From assembly GCF_900631945.1 (NCBI RefSeq), contig NZ_UZWE01000022.1:1-64000 (forward strand): DNA of 64,000 bases. The letters run 5' to 3'. Of the stretch, positions 41,791-50,709 are shown in pieces. The translations under genes were made by a program, and so were the position numbers. Every line of letters starts with the position of its first letter. Position 1 is the first letter of the stretch. The notes under the pieces are model-generated. The model had not been told where the DNA came from, did no database searches, and saw only the letters and a program-made list of their open reading frames with translations. The stretch is from Paracoccus haematequi. GTDB taxonomy: Bacteria > Pseudomonadota > Alphaproteobacteria > Rhodobacterales > Rhodobacteraceae.

Positions 41791-42783
41791 TTACCGTCCC
41801 CGGATGCGCGGATCCATCGCGTCGCGCAACCCGTCGCCGATATAGTTCACGCACAGCACCGTCAGAGAGATGAACAGCCCCGGCAGGATCACCCGCCATG
41901 GATACATCACCATCTGATCCACCGCGTCATAGAGCAGCCGCCCCCAGGTCGGGAAATCCGGCGGGAAGCCCAGGCCCAGGAAGGACAGGGCGCTTTCGGT
42001 GATGATCGCCGTCGCGATGCCCAGGGTGGCCGCCACCATGATCGGGGACAGCACGTTCGGCAGGACATGGCGCAGGATCATCCGATGTGCGGGCGTGCCG
42101 ATGGACCGGGCGGCCAGGATGAACTCGCGTTCCTTCAGGCCCAGCACGTCGCCGCGCACGATCCGCGCGGCCTGCATCCAGCTTGTCGCGCCGATGGCGG
42201 ACACGATCAGGATGAAGGTGCCCATGGCGGGACCGAAGTTCTGCGACAGCGGTTCGCGGAACAGCGTCACCATCAACAGCAGCAGCGGCAGCAGCGGCAG
42301 GGCCAGGAACAGCTCTGTCAGCCGCATCAAGGGCGCGTCCAGCCGCCGGAAATAGCCAGAGACGACGCCGATCAGGCTGCCCAGCGTGATGGCGATGATC
42401 ATCGCGGTCAGGCCCACGGCGATGGACACGCGCCCCCCCGCCATCAGCCGGGCCAGCATGTCGCGGCCCAACTGGTCGGTGCCCAGGGGATGCGCGGCGG
42501 AAAAGCCCGAATTGCGGGCGCGGATGTCCACATAGGTCGGGTCGATGGTCCAGAGATAGGGTCCGACGACCACGAACAGGATCGTCGCCACGAACAGCAC
42601 CAGGGCCACCATAGCGCCGCGATGACTGCGGAACTGCCGCCAGATGTCGCGCCACTGGCTGCGCGTTTCGCCTGCGTGGTGGGGCTCGTCCGGGGGCAGC
42701 CCTGGAACCGCCCCGGCCTGGGCCGCCGTGGCGTCCACCGTCTCGGCGGTATCAAGGGCGTGCTGGCGGTCGGGGTCAGTCAT
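41791..42783 (-). CDS. Peptide ABC transporter permease, DppC type
   Basis: A 330-residue permease of the dipeptide/oligopeptide/nickel family. An N-terminal cytosolic segment of about 55 residues precedes the first helix (ALVLFVATILFVVVGPYLW), then HPLGTDQLGRDMLARLMAGG and the EAA-loop motif ARSIGTPAHRMILRHVLPN, which contacts the ATPase. The C-terminus NYIGDGLRDAMDPRIRGR is typical of DppC/OppC. The start overlaps the upstream permease stop by 8 bases. It is last in a four-gene minus-strand operon; its fused ATPase partner is encoded divergently. Confidence 0.9.
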   Translation of the reverse strand: MTDPDRQHALDTAETVDATAAQAGAVPGLPPDEPHHAGETRSQWRDIWRQFRSHRGAMVALVLFVATILFVVVGPYLWTIDPTYVDIRARNSGFSAAHPLGTDQLGRDMLARLMAGGRVSIAVGLTAMIIAITLGSLIGVVSGYFRRLDAPLMRLTELFLALPLLPLLLLMVTLFREPLSQNFGPAMGTFILIVSAIGATSWMQAARIVRGDVLGLKEREFILAARSIGTPAHRMILRHVLPNVLSPIMVAATLGIATAIITESALSFLGLGFPPDFPTWGRLLYDAVDQMVMYPWRVILPGLFISLTVLCVNYIGDGLRDAMDPRIRGR

Positions 42784-43783
42784 AGCGGATCCTCGGGTCC
42801 AGGACGCCGTAGAGGATGTCGGCAATCAGGGTGAACAGCACGATCAGGATCGCGAAGATGAAGGTCAGCGTCAGCACCATGGGAATGTCGTTGCCGTGGA
42901 TCGCGGTGATCAGCAACTGGCCCAACCCGTTCACCTTGAACACCTGTTCGGTGATGATGGCGCCGCCGAAGACGGCGGGCAGGCCAAGCGCGATCACGGT
43001 GATGACCGGGATCAGGCTGTTGCGCAGCACATGCTTCAGCACCACGGTCCTTTCCGACAGGCCCTTGGCGCGGGCCGTGCGGACGTAATCCTGGCCCAGG
43101 TTGTCCAGCATGGAGGCGCGCATGAAGCGGCTGATCTGCGCGGCGTTATACAGCGCCAGCACCGTCACCGGCATCGCCATCTGCCGGACCTGCGCCCAGA
43201 AGCTGTCCCAGTCGCGGACCTGCAAGGTCGTGTCATAGACCGAGGGGAACCATTGCAGCTTCACCCCGAAGATGATGATCAGCACCACGCCGGTGAAGAA
43301 GGTGGGCATGGAAAAGCCGATCATCGACACGAAGGTGCCCAGCTGGTCGAACCAGGAATACTGCTTGTAGGCCGACAGGATGCCGATCGGCAGAGCGATC
43401 AGGATGCCCACCAGATAGCTGAACCCCACCACCGTCAGCGTCTGCGGCACGCGCTGCGCGATGATGTCGAAGACCGGGCTGCGCGACTGGAAGCTGATGA
43501 TCCGCTGCATCCCGGCGCTGAACTGCGTGCCGAAGACGCTGTCGAACCAATGCAGCGGCTCGACCCAGAAGAACTGCTTCAGCCACAGGACATAGCGGAT
43601 ATACCAGGCCTGGCCCAGGCCAAGCGCCTCGCGCATCCGTTCCTTGACCTCGGGCGGGACGGTCAGGGGCACGTCGCCCAGGGGATCGCCGGGGGACGCT
43701 TCCAGCAGCAGGAAGATCACCAGCGAGATGAACAGCAGCGTCGGGATGGCCAGCAGCAGGCGGCGGATGGTGAATGTCAGCAT
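42776..43783 (-). CDS. Peptide ABC transporter permease, DppB type
   Basis: A 335-residue permease with about six helices. MLTFTIRRLLLAIPTLLFIS and ISLVIFLLLEASPGDP are the DppB/OppB N-terminal hallmarks; the EAA loop is DYVRTARAKGLSERTVVLKHVLRN; the C-terminus ends LADILYGVLDPRIR-like ADILYGVLDPRIRYD. An insertion around residues 65-95 (VLWLKQFFWVEPLHWFDSVF) is common in the family. It lies 19 bases after the second binding-protein gene. Confidence 0.92.
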   Translation of the reverse strand: MLTFTIRRLLLAIPTLLFISLVIFLLLEASPGDPLGDVPLTVPPEVKERMREALGLGQAWYIRYVLWLKQFFWVEPLHWFDSVFGTQFSAGMQRIISFQSRSPVFDIIAQRVPQTLTVVGFSYLVGILIALPIGILSAYKQYSWFDQLGTFVSMIGFSMPTFFTGVVLIIIFGVKLQWFPSVYDTTLQVRDWDSFWAQVRQMAMPVTVLALYNAAQISRFMRASMLDNLGQDYVRTARAKGLSERTVVLKHVLRNSLIPVITVIALGLPAVFGGAIITEQVFKVNGLGQLLITAIHGNDIPMVLTLTFIFAILIVLFTLIADILYGVLDPRIRYD

Positions 43784-43802
43784 CGGTTGCCTCGGGTGGG
43801 GG

Positions 43803-45491
43803 TCATTCGGCGCGGCTCCAGTCGGCGATGTTCCACAGGCTGCCCTCCCACCCGTTCGGGGTCACGCCCGCCAGCGAATTGGCATGGGCCGAGATCATGC
43901 CGCGATGGATCAGCGGCAGGACGACATGGCCGTCGGCGGTCAGCATGTCGGTCATGTCCTTGGCGATCCTCTGCCGGTCGCGGGGCAGTCCGGTCTGGTT
44001 CAGCTGCGCCATCATGGCGTCGAAGGCGGGGTCGCAGAAGCGGACCGAGTTGTTGCCCTGCCACTGGTTCCCCTGATCCGGGACGCGGTTGCAGACGAAT
44101 TCGTCCAGGAAGGACGCGGGATCGGGCAGATAGAAGGCGTCGGTGAACATCTGCGCATCCGCCAGAAAGCGCGCCCGCGAATCCGGGTTGCCGGCGTCGC
44201 CGCCGAAGAACACCGTGCCGTCGATGGTCTTGAGGTCGGTTTCCACGCCGATTTCGGACCACCATTGCTTGACCAGGGACTGCACGTCCTGGCGCACCGG
44301 ATTGACCGTGGTCTGAAACACCAGGTGCAGCCGCACGCCGTCCTTTTCGCGGATGCCGTCGGCGCCGGGCAGCCAGCCCGCCTGGTCCAGCAGCGCCCGC
44401 GCGCCGGCGATATCCTGGGTCAGGCATTCGTCGCGGCCGGAATTGAAGGTCTCGGGCACGGGGACGATGGTGCAGGTGGGCTTGCCCGCCGGGCCATAGG
44501 CCAGTTCCGCCAGGATCGGGCGGTCGATGGCCATGGACAGCGCCCGCCGCACCGCCGGATCGGTCAGGAACGGATGGGGATGGGCCAGGGTGGACCGTTC
44601 GGCGCCAAGCGCGGGGGACGGGTCGGTCTGGTTCAGCTCGATCCGCTCGACCATGCTGCCGAAGGATCCGACCAGCTTGCCCTTGCCCGCGGCCTCCATC
44701 GGCGCCACCACGTCGGGGGCCAGTTGCAGGTTCCAGGCGAAATCGAACTCTCCGGTTTCCAGGACCGCGCGCGCCGCCGCCATCGCATCGCCGCCGCCCT
44801 TGATCGTCACGCGCGCGAAGGCGGGCTTGGCGGGGTCGCGGTAATGGGGGTTGGCCTCGTATGTGGCGACGTTGCCGGGTTCGAAGCTGGTGACGCGGAA
44901 CGGGCCGGTGCCGATGGGGCCGAAGTTCTGGTCGGTGCAGCTTGCCCCCGCAGAGCCGAGGCAGGATTCGAACTGGGCCTTTTGCAGGATCGGCGTGCGC
45001 CCGCCCACGAAGGCTTGCAGCGGCGGGTATTTCGGCGCGGCATAGCGGATGCGCACGGTCAGGTCGTCGACGGCCTCGACCGTTTCGATCCCGTCGAATT
45101 CCGCCAGCACGGCGCAGCCGAAATCGGGGGCCATGCAATACTGCGCGGTGAAGGCCACGTCCGCCGCCGTGACGGGCGTGCCGTCGGACCAGGTCAGGCC
45201 GGGCTTCAGCCGCCAGGTGACCGAGGCGAAATCCTCGGCGATGCCGCCGTTCTCGATCGTGGGAATCTCGGCCGCCAGGACCGGGATCAGCGATCCGTCA
45301 TCGGCCACCAGGGCCAGCGGTTCCAGGATCATGGACGCCGGGTCCACGTCCTTGGCGCCGGTCGAGAGATAGGGATTCAGCACGGAGGCCGCCTGCCAGT
45401 ACAGCACGCGCAAGTCTCCGTCGCTGCCGCGTTCCGCTAGGGCGGGGGTGGCCATCATCAGCGCCAGGGCCGGAACCAGAGCTTTCTTCAC
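43803..45491 (-). CDS. Peptide ABC transporter substrate-binding protein (paralogue 2)
   Basis: A 562-residue periplasmic SBP family 5 protein. The chosen GTG gives signal peptide MKKALVPALALMMATPALA with AAAGG six bases upstream; a TTG two codons earlier would sit on top of that site. The mature part has RLKPGLTWSDGTPVTAADV, ILQKAQFESC, ALSMAIDRPILAELAYG and the C-terminal NGWEGSLWNIADWSR. Paired cysteines in QYCMAPDFGCAV and CTDQNF suggest disulfides. It is clearly homologous along its whole length to the SBP encoded just upstream. Ligand unknown, probably peptides. Confidence 0.9.
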   Translation of the reverse strand: MKKALVPALALMMATPALAERGSDGDLRVLYWQAASVLNPYLSTGAKDVDPASMILEPLALVADDGSLIPVLAAEIPTIENGGIAEDFASVTWRLKPGLTWSDGTPVTAADVAFTAQYCMAPDFGCAVLAEFDGIETVEAVDDLTVRIRYAAPKYPPLQAFVGGRTPILQKAQFESCLGSAGASCTDQNFGPIGTGPFRVTSFEPGNVATYEANPHYRDPAKPAFARVTIKGGGDAMAAARAVLETGEFDFAWNLQLAPDVVAPMEAAGKGKLVGSFGSMVERIELNQTDPSPALGAERSTLAHPHPFLTDPAVRRALSMAIDRPILAELAYGPAGKPTCTIVPVPETFNSGRDECLTQDIAGARALLDQAGWLPGADGIREKDGVRLHLVFQTTVNPVRQDVQSLVKQWWSEIGVETDLKTIDGTVFFGGDAGNPDSRARFLADAQMFTDAFYLPDPASFLDEFVCNRVPDQGNQWQGNNSVRFCDPAFDAMMAQLNQTGLPRDRQRIAKDMTDMLTADGHVVLPLIHRGMISAHANSLAGVTPNGWEGSLWNIADWSRAE

Positions 45492-45517
45492 GTTCAACCT
45501 TTGTCTTGTCGGAAGCC

Positions 45518-45541
45518 GGCCCCGCGACGGATCGCGGGGCC
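45518..45541 (-). terminator. Intercistronic hairpin between the two binding-protein genes
   Basis: A perfect 10-base-pair stem GGCCCCGCGA/TCGCGGGGCC closes a 4-base loop (TCCG on the minus strand, UNCG-like). It starts 9 bases after the first SBP stop and has no T-run, so partial termination or protection of the upstream mRNA is more likely than full termination. Confidence 0.6.
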
Positions 45542-45549
45542 GAAGGGGA

Positions 45550-47253
45550 TCATTGCTGGATGCGGGTCCAGTCGGCCACGTTCCACAGTTCCGAATCCCA
45601 GGCGTTCAGGTCGACGCCGCCCAGGGTGTTGGAATGGGCCGACGCCGTGCCGCGATAGACCAGCGGGATGATCGCGTTGCTGTCCTTGGTCAGCATCTCG
45701 TTCAGCTTCTGGCCGATCTTGCCGCGTTCCGCCGGATCGACGGTCTTGGACAGTTCCACCATCAGCGCGTCATAGGCTTCGTCGCAGAAGCGGCTGATAT
45801 TTTCGCCCTGCCACTGGTTGTCGGGACCGGGCGCCTTGTCGCAGGTCCATTTCGCCAGATAGGGCGCGGGGTTGCCGCCTTCGAAGTTGTCGGCATACAT
45901 CTCGACATCGGCATAGAACTTCTGCAACGTGTCGGGAGAGCCGGGGTCGGAGCCGAAGAACACCGAGGCATCGACAGTCTTCAGCTCGGTCTCGATGCCG
46001 ATTTCCGACCACCACTGCTTGATCAGCGCCTGGAAGTCCTGGCGCACCGCGTTGACCGAGGTCTGGAAGACCATCCGCAGTTGCACCCCGTCCTTTTCGC
46101 GCACGCCGCTGCCGCCCACGGTCCAGCCCGCCTGGTCCAGCAGCGCCTTGGCCCCTTCGATATCCTGGGTCAGGCATTCCTCGTTGGGCGATGCCCAGGC
46201 CTCGGGCGCGGGGACATAGTTGCAGGTGGGCTTGCCTGCGGCGCCATAGCCGATTTCCGACAGAAGCTGGCGGTCGATGGCCATGGACAGCGCCTTGCGC
46301 ACGGCCGGATCGGACAGGAACGGGTGGGGGTGGGCCGTGGTCGAACGCTCGCCTTCCGGCAGGGACGGGGACGGGTCGGTCAGGTTCACGTGGATCCGTT
46401 CGACCAGGCTGCCGAAGGCCGCGCTGACCTTGCCCTTGCCCATCTGCTCCATTCCCGCGATCACGTCGGGGGCAAGCTGGGTGTTCCAGGCGTAATCGTA
46501 TTCGCCGGTTTCCAGGACGGCCCGCGCAGCCGCCGCCGCGTCGCCGCCGCCCTTGATGGTCGCGGTCGCGAAGGCGGGCTTGGCCGGGTCGCGGTATTCG
46601 GGATTGGCCTCGAAGGTGATCACGTCGTTGGTCAGGAACCGGGTGACGCGGAACGGGCCGGTGCCGATGGGACTGAAGTTCTGGTCGGTGCAGGTCGGCG
46701 CATTGGCGCCCAGGCAGTTTTCGAACTGCGCCTTTTGCAGAATGGGCGATTGCGCCCCGGTGAAGGCCGAGAAGGGGTCGGGCATCGGTTCGCTGAAGTT
46801 GATGCGGACCGTCAGGTCATCGACCGCTTCGACGCTTTCGACGCCCTCGAACTTGGCAAGCTGCGAACAGCCGCCCTCGGGGTGCATGCAGTATTCGGCG
46901 GAAAAGACCACGTCGGCAGCGGTCAGCGGCGAGCCGTCGGACCACTTGACCCCTTCTTTCAGCTTCCAGGTCACCGACTTCAGATCCTCGGCGATGCCGC
47001 CGTTTTCGATGGACGGAATCTCGGTCGCCAGCCGCGGGACCAGGGTGCCGTCGGGGGCGGCGCTGGCCAGCGGCTCCAGCACCATGCTCGAGGCGATCAC
47101 CTCCTTGGTGCCGCCGGTCAGATAGATGTTCATCGTGGACGGCGCCTGCCACATGATGATGTTGAGCGCGCCGTCGCTGCCCCGTTCGGCCATGGCGGCC
47201 GGGGCCAGCACCAGGGTCGCGGCTGCGCCCATCAGCAGTGTTTTCAGCTTCAT
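45550..47253 (-). CDS. Peptide ABC transporter substrate-binding protein (paralogue 1)
   Basis: A 567-residue SBP family 5 protein, first gene of the minus-strand transporter operon. Signal peptide MKLKTLLMGAAATLVLAPAAMA, then KLKEGVKWSDGSPLTAADVV, EYCMHPEGGCSQ, ILQKAQFENCLG, ALSMAIDRQLLSEIGYG and the C-terminal NAWDSELWNVADW. The sequence is parallel to paralogue 2 throughout, indicating tandem duplication. AGGAG lies 6 bases before the ATG. Two SBPs with one set of permeases would widen ligand range. Confidence 0.92.
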   Translation of the reverse strand: MKLKTLLMGAAATLVLAPAAMAERGSDGALNIIMWQAPSTMNIYLTGGTKEVIASSMVLEPLASAAPDGTLVPRLATEIPSIENGGIAEDLKSVTWKLKEGVKWSDGSPLTAADVVFSAEYCMHPEGGCSQLAKFEGVESVEAVDDLTVRINFSEPMPDPFSAFTGAQSPILQKAQFENCLGANAPTCTDQNFSPIGTGPFRVTRFLTNDVITFEANPEYRDPAKPAFATATIKGGGDAAAAARAVLETGEYDYAWNTQLAPDVIAGMEQMGKGKVSAAFGSLVERIHVNLTDPSPSLPEGERSTTAHPHPFLSDPAVRKALSMAIDRQLLSEIGYGAAGKPTCNYVPAPEAWASPNEECLTQDIEGAKALLDQAGWTVGGSGVREKDGVQLRMVFQTSVNAVRQDFQALIKQWWSEIGIETELKTVDASVFFGSDPGSPDTLQKFYADVEMYADNFEGGNPAPYLAKWTCDKAPGPDNQWQGENISRFCDEAYDALMVELSKTVDPAERGKIGQKLNEMLTKDSNAIIPLVYRGTASAHSNTLGGVDLNAWDSELWNVADWTRIQQ

Positions 47254-47509
47254 CAATCTCTCCTGTCGGAAGTTTCGGCCCGCAGCGCGGTCCAGGACGC
47301 CGTGCAGCCCATCTTTCGCCTATGACGCTGATTTTTATGTATCATCCGGGCCATGTCCTGATCCCGCGCAGGTGCGGAATAGGATCAGTTTCATTCGAAG
47401 CCCCCTTGGAAAGCAAGCCCTATCGCGTGGCGTCACGGCGGTTCTTTCGACTTTGACTTTCTGTCGCGGACGATTAGCCTTGGCCGATGACCATTCCGGG
47501 GGCGCACTG
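47254..47509. other. Divergent promoter region of the peptide transporter
   Basis: This 256-base spacer separates the minus-strand SBP/permease operon from the plus-strand ATPase gene. The middle (about 47325-47345) is AT-rich (GATTTTTATGTATCAT). A strong plus promoter is listed separately. No coding frame is convincing. Confidence 0.5.
47452..47480 (+). promoter_or_regulatory. Promoter of the fused peptide ATPase gene
   Basis: TTGACT, a 17-base spacer and TAGCCT form a good housekeeping promoter. The predicted start site is about 20 bases before the ATG. Confidence 0.55.
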
Positions 47510-49342
47510 ATGCTGGATGAAAAGCCGCTTGTTTCCATTGAGAAACTTCGGGTCGAGTTCGAGACCGGCGATGGCGTCGTGGTGGGCGTCAAGGATGTCA
47601 GCTTTTCCATCAATCCCGGCGAATGCGTCTGTGTGGTGGGCGAATCCGGGTCGGGCAAGTCGGTCAGTTCGCTGTCGCTGATGCGGCTGGTCGAATTCGG
47701 CGGCGGCACCATCGCGGGCGGGCGGCTGATGTTCGATCCCGGCGACGGGCGGGTCATCGACCTGGCGCAGCAATCGACGCCCGCGATGCGCGACATCCGC
47801 GGCAACCAGATCGGCATGATCTTCCAGGAACCGATGACGGCGCTGAACCCGGTCTTCACCGTGGGCGACCAGTTGACCGAGGGGCTGATCGTCCATCGCG
47901 GCATGACCAAGGCCCAGGCCCGCGCCCGCGCGCTGGAGATCCTGCGCCAGGTCCGCATTCCCGAACCCGAACGCCGCCTGGACCAGTATCCGCACGAACT
48001 GTCCGGCGGGATGCGCCAGCGCGTCGTGATCGCCATCGCCATGGCCTGCGAACCGCGCCTGCTGATCTGCGACGAACCCACGACCGCGCTGGACGTGACC
48101 ATCCAGGCCGAGATCCTGGCGCTGATCGATCGTCTGAAGCGCGAAAAGCGGATCGCCGTGCTGTTCATCACCCATGACATGGCGGTCGTGGCGCAGATGG
48201 CCGACCGCGTGGTCGTCATGTATCGCGGCAACAAGGTCGAGGAAGGCCCGGTCGAGCAGATCTTCGAGGCCCCGCAGCAGGACTATACCAAGATGCTGCT
48301 GGCCGCCGTCCCTCGCCTGGGCGAGATGACCGGCAAGCCCGCGCCCGAGAGGATGCGGCTGATGCGCGACGGCACCGTCGCCGCGCCGGAACCGATCATC
48401 GTGGCGGATCCGAAGCCCTTGCTGACGGTGGAAAACCTGACCACCCGCTTTGCCGTCAAGGGCGGGCTGCTGCGCCGCACCGTGGCCCGCGTCCACGCGG
48501 TCGAGGATGTCAGTTTCACCATCAATGCGGGCGAAACCCTGTCTTTGGTCGGCGAATCCGGCTGCGGCAAATCCACCTGCGGCCGCTCGATCCTGCGGCT
48601 GGTGGAACCGGAGTCCGGCCGCGTCGATCTGGGCGGCACCGACATCCTGGCGCTGTCGCCCGGCGATCTGCGCCGGGCGCGCAGGGACATGCAGATGATC
48701 TTCCAGGATCCCTTCGCCAGCCTGGATCCGCATATGAAGCTGTATGACCAGGTGGCCGAACCGATGGAGAATTTCGGCATCGGCAGCCGGTCGGAACGCC
48801 GCGACCGCATCGCGGCGCTGTTCGATCGGGTGGAACTGCCCCGCAGCTTCATGCGCCGTTACCCGCACGAGATGTCGGGCGGTCAACGCCAACGCATCGC
48901 CATCGCCCGCGCCCTGGCGCTGAACCCCAAGCTGATCATCGCCGACGAGGCCGTGTCGGCGCTTGACGTGTCGGTCCAGGCGCAGGTTCTGAACCTGCTG
49001 ATGGAATTGCAGCAGGACTTGGGCATTTCCATGCTGTTCATCAGCCATGACATGGCCGTGGTCGAACGCGTCAGCCATCATGTCGGGGTGATGTATCTGG
49101 GCCGCATCGTCGAAATCGGCACCCGCCAGCAGGTGTTCGAGAACCCGCAGCACAACTATACCCGGCAGTTGATGGCCGCCGTGCCGGTCGCGGACCCTCG
49201 GCAAAAGAAGATCAGCGAGGATCTGAACTTCAAGCCGATCCCCTCGCCCATCCATCCGGTCGATTACCAGGCGGTGCCCTCGGTCTATCGCGAGGTCGCG
49301 CCGGGCCACAAGGTGCTGGTCGAACCCGCGACGCATCACTAG
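47510..49342 (+). CDS. Peptide ABC transporter ATPase, DppD-DppF fusion
   Basis: A 610-residue protein with two complete ABC domains. Domain one has Walker A GESGSGKS, signature LSGGMRQRV and LLICDEPTTALDVTIQAE; domain two has Walker A GESGCGKS, signature MSGGQRQRIAIARAL and IIADEAVSALDVSVQAQ. Each ends with the oligopeptide-transporter C-terminal segment (PQQDYTKMLLAAVPRL; PQHNYTRQLMAAVPVA). Such fusions power Dpp/Opp-type importers, here most likely the permeases encoded divergently. The amidohydrolase gene follows 76 bases downstream. Confidence 0.93.
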   Translation: MLDEKPLVSIEKLRVEFETGDGVVVGVKDVSFSINPGECVCVVGESGSGKSVSSLSLMRLVEFGGGTIAGGRLMFDPGDGRVIDLAQQSTPAMRDIRGNQIGMIFQEPMTALNPVFTVGDQLTEGLIVHRGMTKAQARARALEILRQVRIPEPERRLDQYPHELSGGMRQRVVIAIAMACEPRLLICDEPTTALDVTIQAEILALIDRLKREKRIAVLFITHDMAVVAQMADRVVVMYRGNKVEEGPVEQIFEAPQQDYTKMLLAAVPRLGEMTGKPAPERMRLMRDGTVAAPEPIIVADPKPLLTVENLTTRFAVKGGLLRRTVARVHAVEDVSFTINAGETLSLVGESGCGKSTCGRSILRLVEPESGRVDLGGTDILALSPGDLRRARRDMQMIFQDPFASLDPHMKLYDQVAEPMENFGIGSRSERRDRIAALFDRVELPRSFMRRYPHEMSGGQRQRIAIARALALNPKLIIADEAVSALDVSVQAQVLNLLMELQQDLGISMLFISHDMAVVERVSHHVGVMYLGRIVEIGTRQQVFENPQHNYTRQLMAAVPVADPRQKKISEDLNFKPIPSPIHPVDYQAVPSVYREVAPGHKVLVEPATHH

Positions 49343-49418
49343 ACGGGCGATCCTTGCGTCCGAGGCTTGCACAGTCTGCATAAAGGGTCCACCCTGTCGC
49401 CGCTGAAGGAGACCGATC

Positions 49419-50585
49419 ATGCCCGTCAAGAACCGCTTTGCCGAACTGCTGCCCGAGATCACCGCCTGGCGCCGCGATTTCCACGAACATCCCGAACTGC
49501 TTTACGATGTCCACCGCACGGCGGGCCGGGTGGCGGAACTGTTGCGCGAATTCGGCTGCGACGAGGTGGTGGAAGGCATCGGCAGGACCGGAGTGGTCGG
49601 CGTCATCAAGGGCAAGACCGACAGCAAGGGCCGCGTCATCGGGTTGCGCGCCGACATGGACGCGCTGCCGATCATCGAACAGACCGGGTTGGACTATGCG
49701 TCCAAGACGCCGGGCAAGATGCACGCCTGCGGCCATGACGGCCATACCGCGATGCTGCTGGGCGCCGCGAAATACCTGGCCGAGACGCGCAATTTCGACG
49801 GCACCGCCGTGGTGATCTTCCAGCCCGCCGAGGAAGGCGGGGCAGGGGGCGAGGCGATGGTCCGGGACGGGCTTGTCAGCCGCTGGAACATCCAGGAATT
49901 CTACGGGATGCACAACATGCCGGGCATTCCCGTCGGCACCTTCGCCATCAAGCCCGGCGCGATGATGGCCGCGACCGACCAGTTCGACATCACCATCACC
50001 GGCAAGGGCGGCCATGCCGCCAAGCCGCATGAATGCATCGACACCACCCTGACCGCAGCGCAGATCATCGTCGCGATGCAGTCGGTCGTGTCGCGCAACG
50101 TCGACCCGCTGAAGAACGCCGTGGTATCGGTCTGCGTGGTGTCCACCGATTCGACCGCGCATAACGTGATCCCGCAGGTGGTGACGCTGAAGGGCACCGC
50201 CCGCAGCCTGAATCCCGCCGTCCGCGAACAGCTGGAAGAAGGCATCCGCCGAATCTCGACCAACATCGCCGCCGCCATGGGCGCCGTGGCCGAGGTCGAT
50301 TACCAGCGCGGCTATCCCGTCACCATGAACGACGACCAGGCGACCGAATGGGCCGCCGAGGTCGCGCGAGAGATCGCGGGCGACGTGAACCTGTCCATGC
50401 AGCCGATGATGGGCGGCGAGGATTTCAGCTATATGCTGAACGAACGTCCCGGCGCCTATATCTTCGTCGGCAACGGCGACACGGCGATGGTCCACCACCC
50501 GGCCTACAACTTCAACGACGACGCGATCCCGGCCGGCTCCAGCTGGTATGCCGGCATGGTCGAATCGCGGATGCCTGCCGCCTGA
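49419..50585 (+). CDS. M20 family amidohydrolase (hippurate hydrolase type)
   Basis: A 388-residue zinc or manganese amidohydrolase of the M20D group. RRDFHEHPELLYDVHRTA is the family start; metal ligands are in MHACGHDGHTAML, QPAEEGGAGG, YGMHNMPG and MGGEDFSYML; the dimerisation-domain His is in GKGGHAAKPH. It would remove acyl groups or hydrolyse N-acyl amino acids or dipeptide-like amides. Its place just after the peptide ATPase gene suggests a role on imported peptides. AAGGAGA precedes the ATG. Confidence 0.9.
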   Translation: MPVKNRFAELLPEITAWRRDFHEHPELLYDVHRTAGRVAELLREFGCDEVVEGIGRTGVVGVIKGKTDSKGRVIGLRADMDALPIIEQTGLDYASKTPGKMHACGHDGHTAMLLGAAKYLAETRNFDGTAVVIFQPAEEGGAGGEAMVRDGLVSRWNIQEFYGMHNMPGIPVGTFAIKPGAMMAATDQFDITITGKGGHAAKPHECIDTTLTAAQIIVAMQSVVSRNVDPLKNAVVSVCVVSTDSTAHNVIPQVVTLKGTARSLNPAVREQLEEGIRRISTNIAAAMGAVAEVDYQRGYPVTMNDDQATEWAAEVAREIAGDVNLSMQPMMGGEDFSYMLNERPGAYIFVGNGDTAMVHHPAYNFNDDAIPAGSSWYAGMVESRMPAA

Positions 50586-50595
50586 TCCCGCCTTG

Positions 50596-50627
50596 CCGCC
50601 GGGGAATGTCGCGGCTACCCCCGGCGG
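50596..50627 (+). terminator. Hairpin after the amidohydrolase gene
   Basis: CCGCCGGGG and CCCCGGCGG form a 9-base-pair stem around a 14-base loop, starting 10 bases after the stop. No T-run follows, so it is a terminator-like hairpin only. Confidence 0.5.
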
Positions 50628-50709
50628 TGTCGGAAATGCGATTGTCATCGCGCCGCATTCGTCCGAAATGCCGTCAGACCCGGACAGCCAAGGAAGCGGA
50701 CCCCCTCTC

